In this document: positions 62,668 to 64,000 of the stretch, in pieces
How positions within the stretch are numbered: position 1 is the stretch's first letter
Layout of the letters: each line of letters starts with the position of its first letter
Source: Candidatus Melainabacteria bacterium
Lineage (GTDB): Bacteria > Cyanobacteriota > Vampirovibrionia > Obscuribacterales > Obscuribacteraceae
Assembly: GCA_003963305.1 (NCBI GenBank)
Contig: RXJR01000032.1
Span: forward strand, 60,482 to 124,481
Direction of reading: 5' to 3'
Length of the DNA stretch: 64,000 nt
Notes under the pieces: generated by a model
The model's database searches: none
Told to the model about the DNA's origin: nothing
What the model saw: the letters and a program-made list of their open reading frames with translations, nothing else
Translations under genes and position numbers: made by a program

Positions 62668-63786
62668 ATGAAATTCTCGGCAATCTTGGTCAGCCTAAGT
62701 CTTCCTCTCGCAGCTCAGAGCGCGGCACAAGCGGAAGAAAGTGGAACAGCTGATTTCCTGAAGTCCAGCCTGTCGACGACATCGGCACCGGTCAAAGCTC
62801 AACGCAGCAAGATTGTGCTATCTGCTATGAAACCGCAAGCAGCGGAAATGAAACCCGCCTATGGCGTGAAACTGCGCCCCTTTGTACCAAACCGGAAATT
62901 GCCCAGCAAGCGCGACCTGGAACTTGAGCTGCTCGCTCAGACTCCGCGCATGGCTGCTCCGCCACAAGCCTCGCTATCCGGGCAGATCAGCGAATTCGGC
63001 ATGCAATCTATGACAGAGATGCCGCGCTCATATGACCGATCGATCTCTACCTACGACGCCGCTACTCTCAATCGCTATGCGGCACCGCGTGTCACTCCCA
63101 ACCAGGTCATCGCAACTCCAGGGCAGGTCCGTGTCAATCGACAGATGCGCAAACCCGTCGCGCATCCAATGTCTTTCCAGCCGCAAGTCGCGAGCAGCAA
63201 CAGTGCTAACGATTGGCTTGGACAGCCGAAAGCCGGCGAGCGCATGATTCGTCAGGGCGGCGCACTCCTGGCTCAAGCTCCAGCAGCCATTCCTTCTGAG
63301 GAACGCCTAGCCGATCTCGGCTATCCGAGCCCCGAAGAAATAGCCACGCCACCGGCTCCAATGCCTTCGAGCTCAGGCAACGACATAATTCGTCCGCCAC
63401 AACTGCAAAATCAACTCGAATCGGAACAGGGACCGGGTCCAGCTCCATTCCCCCTCAGCCTGCTGCCTCAGGATCAACTCAAATCGCTGATCCGCAGCCG
63501 CGTCAAGAATAAAGTACAAGCGCCGCCAGCCTATTTCGGCTCCTGGCATGGACCGCAACAAGCAAGCAGCCTGCCCCCAGGCGGCTTCCAGACCCACATG
63601 CGTTCGCATGGATTCGCGGCTCCTGCGCCCGCTTCAAACTATTCGCACTTTGCACCAAGAGCAAGCAAACCGCACAGCGCGCCAGGTCGAGCCAGCATGA
63701 TGCAGGCAGTAAACCAAAAGCCGCACCAGGAAATGCGCATCGCGGTCTATCCGCCCTACGCCCATCAGCCGCCACTGGCACAGTAG
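62668..63786 (+). CDS. Exported Pro/Ala/Gln-rich protein
   Basis: 372 residues. The signal peptide is residues 1-22 (ILVSLSLPLAAQSAAQA). The mature chain is low-complexity, rich in Pro, Ala, Gln and Ser (KPVAHPMSFQPQVASSNSAN, PPAPMPSSSGNDIIRPPQ), with no predicted folded domain by eye and no Cys. Such proteins are often part of the cell surface or matrix; that is inference. It begins about 200 bases after the response-regulator gene. TTGACA at 62575-62580 gives a possible -35 for it, with a poor -10. No family recognised. Confidence 0.7.
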   Translation: MKFSAILVSLSLPLAAQSAAQAEESGTADFLKSSLSTTSAPVKAQRSKIVLSAMKPQAAEMKPAYGVKLRPFVPNRKLPSKRDLELELLAQTPRMAAPPQASLSGQISEFGMQSMTEMPRSYDRSISTYDAATLNRYAAPRVTPNQVIATPGQVRVNRQMRKPVAHPMSFQPQVASSNSANDWLGQPKAGERMIRQGGALLAQAPAAIPSEERLADLGYPSPEEIATPPAPMPSSSGNDIIRPPQLQNQLESEQGPGPAPFPLSLLPQDQLKSLIRSRVKNKVQAPPAYFGSWHGPQQASSLPPGGFQTHMRSHGFAAPAPASNYSHFAPRASKPHSAPGRASMMQAVNQKPHQEMRIAVYPPYAHQPPLAQ

Positions 63787-63850
63787 CGCCTATCTGACAC
63801 GAATTTTTCGGTCCCTCAGCCAACCGATATCGCTTTAAATTTCCAACGTT

Positions 63851-64000
63851 GCAAACGGATATCGGTCCGCTGCAATTTGCCGATCTTTTGGTAAACCGAT
63901 ATCAGTCCGCCGCATTTGCCGATTTTTCGTAAACCGATATCGGTCCGCCGCATTTGCCGATTTTTCGTAAACCGATATCGGTCCGCCGCATTTGCCGATT
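63851..64000. repeat. 38-bp tandem repeat with a 12-bp palindrome
   Basis: One degenerate 40-base unit (63851-63890), two near-identical 38-base units (63891-63928, 63929-63966) and the start of another (63967-64000) run off the window edge. A further weak copy of the core is at 63822-63832. The unit is G-TAAACCGATATCGGTCCGCCG-CATTTGCCGATTTTTC, containing the perfect palindrome ACCGATATCGGT. The two middle units differ at one base (CAG for CGG). There are no spacers, so it is not CRISPR. It follows the stop of the exported protein by about 60 bases. Confidence 0.9.

Noticed and set aside
63851..64000. CRISPR array
   Set aside because: The repeats abut directly; there are no unique spacers and no cas genes.

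Overview
The window looks like a chromosomal segment of a free-living, didermal, heterotrophic bacterium of balanced base composition. The many TPR, leucine-rich-repeat and low-complexity secreted proteins, together with the lack of photosynthesis genes, fit a non-photosynthetic relative of the cyanobacteria (Vampirovibrionia/Melainabacteria, perhaps Obscuribacterales). That placement is inference from overall style; no rRNA is present to prove it. I saw no rRNA, tRNA, insertion sequence, prophage or CRISPR array.

Layout. 1-5.1 kb: S-adenosylmethionine decarboxylase, an LRR protein, a PLP-dependent dehydratase, a secreted protein with an 11-residue repeat, a small membrane protein and a universal stress protein. 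5.2-18.1 kb: a shikimate/aromatic amino acid region. aroF and a chorismate mutase-tyrA fusion read rightward, aroC-aroB-pheA read leftward, and aroA reads rightward, divergent from aroC. Inserted between the two halves is a leftward stress module: an ECF sigma factor, its zinc-type anti-sigma factor, membrane and TPR proteins, and a Spy/CpxP-like protein. 18.2-27.9 kb: a matrixin protease, a possible AbiTii-like protein, a multicopper-oxidase-like protein that has lost most copper ligands, a tandem universal stress protein, purB, malQ and rsmG. 28.1-36.3 kb: a 1379-residue repeat protein, a response regulator and a membrane/spermidine-synthase-like fusion. 36.6-47.3 kb: SbcC, two polytopic glycosyltransferase-like proteins, an XRE regulator and a large hybrid histidine kinase. 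47.4-64 kb: a penicillin-acylase-type hydrolase, serA, a DUF3160-type protein and partner, TPR proteins, an aldo/keto reductase with a TetR regulator, a SpoIID-like protein, an OmpR-type regulator, and at the right edge a 38-bp tandem repeat with a 12-bp palindrome.

The most striking observation is the leader of aroF (about 5212-5522). It encodes two successive short peptides, both packed with Phe, Tyr and Trp codons. The first is followed by mutually exclusive antiterminator and terminator hairpins, the terminator having a U-tract. The second is followed by a second pair of competing hairpins. This reads as a two-stage, tandem translation-coupled attenuator sensing all three aromatic amino acids. 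The aroF protein itself has no ACT or chorismate-mutase domain, so control at the transcript would make sense.

Start codons were chosen by Shine-Dalgarno fit, promoter position and family length; where the choice is weak this is stated.
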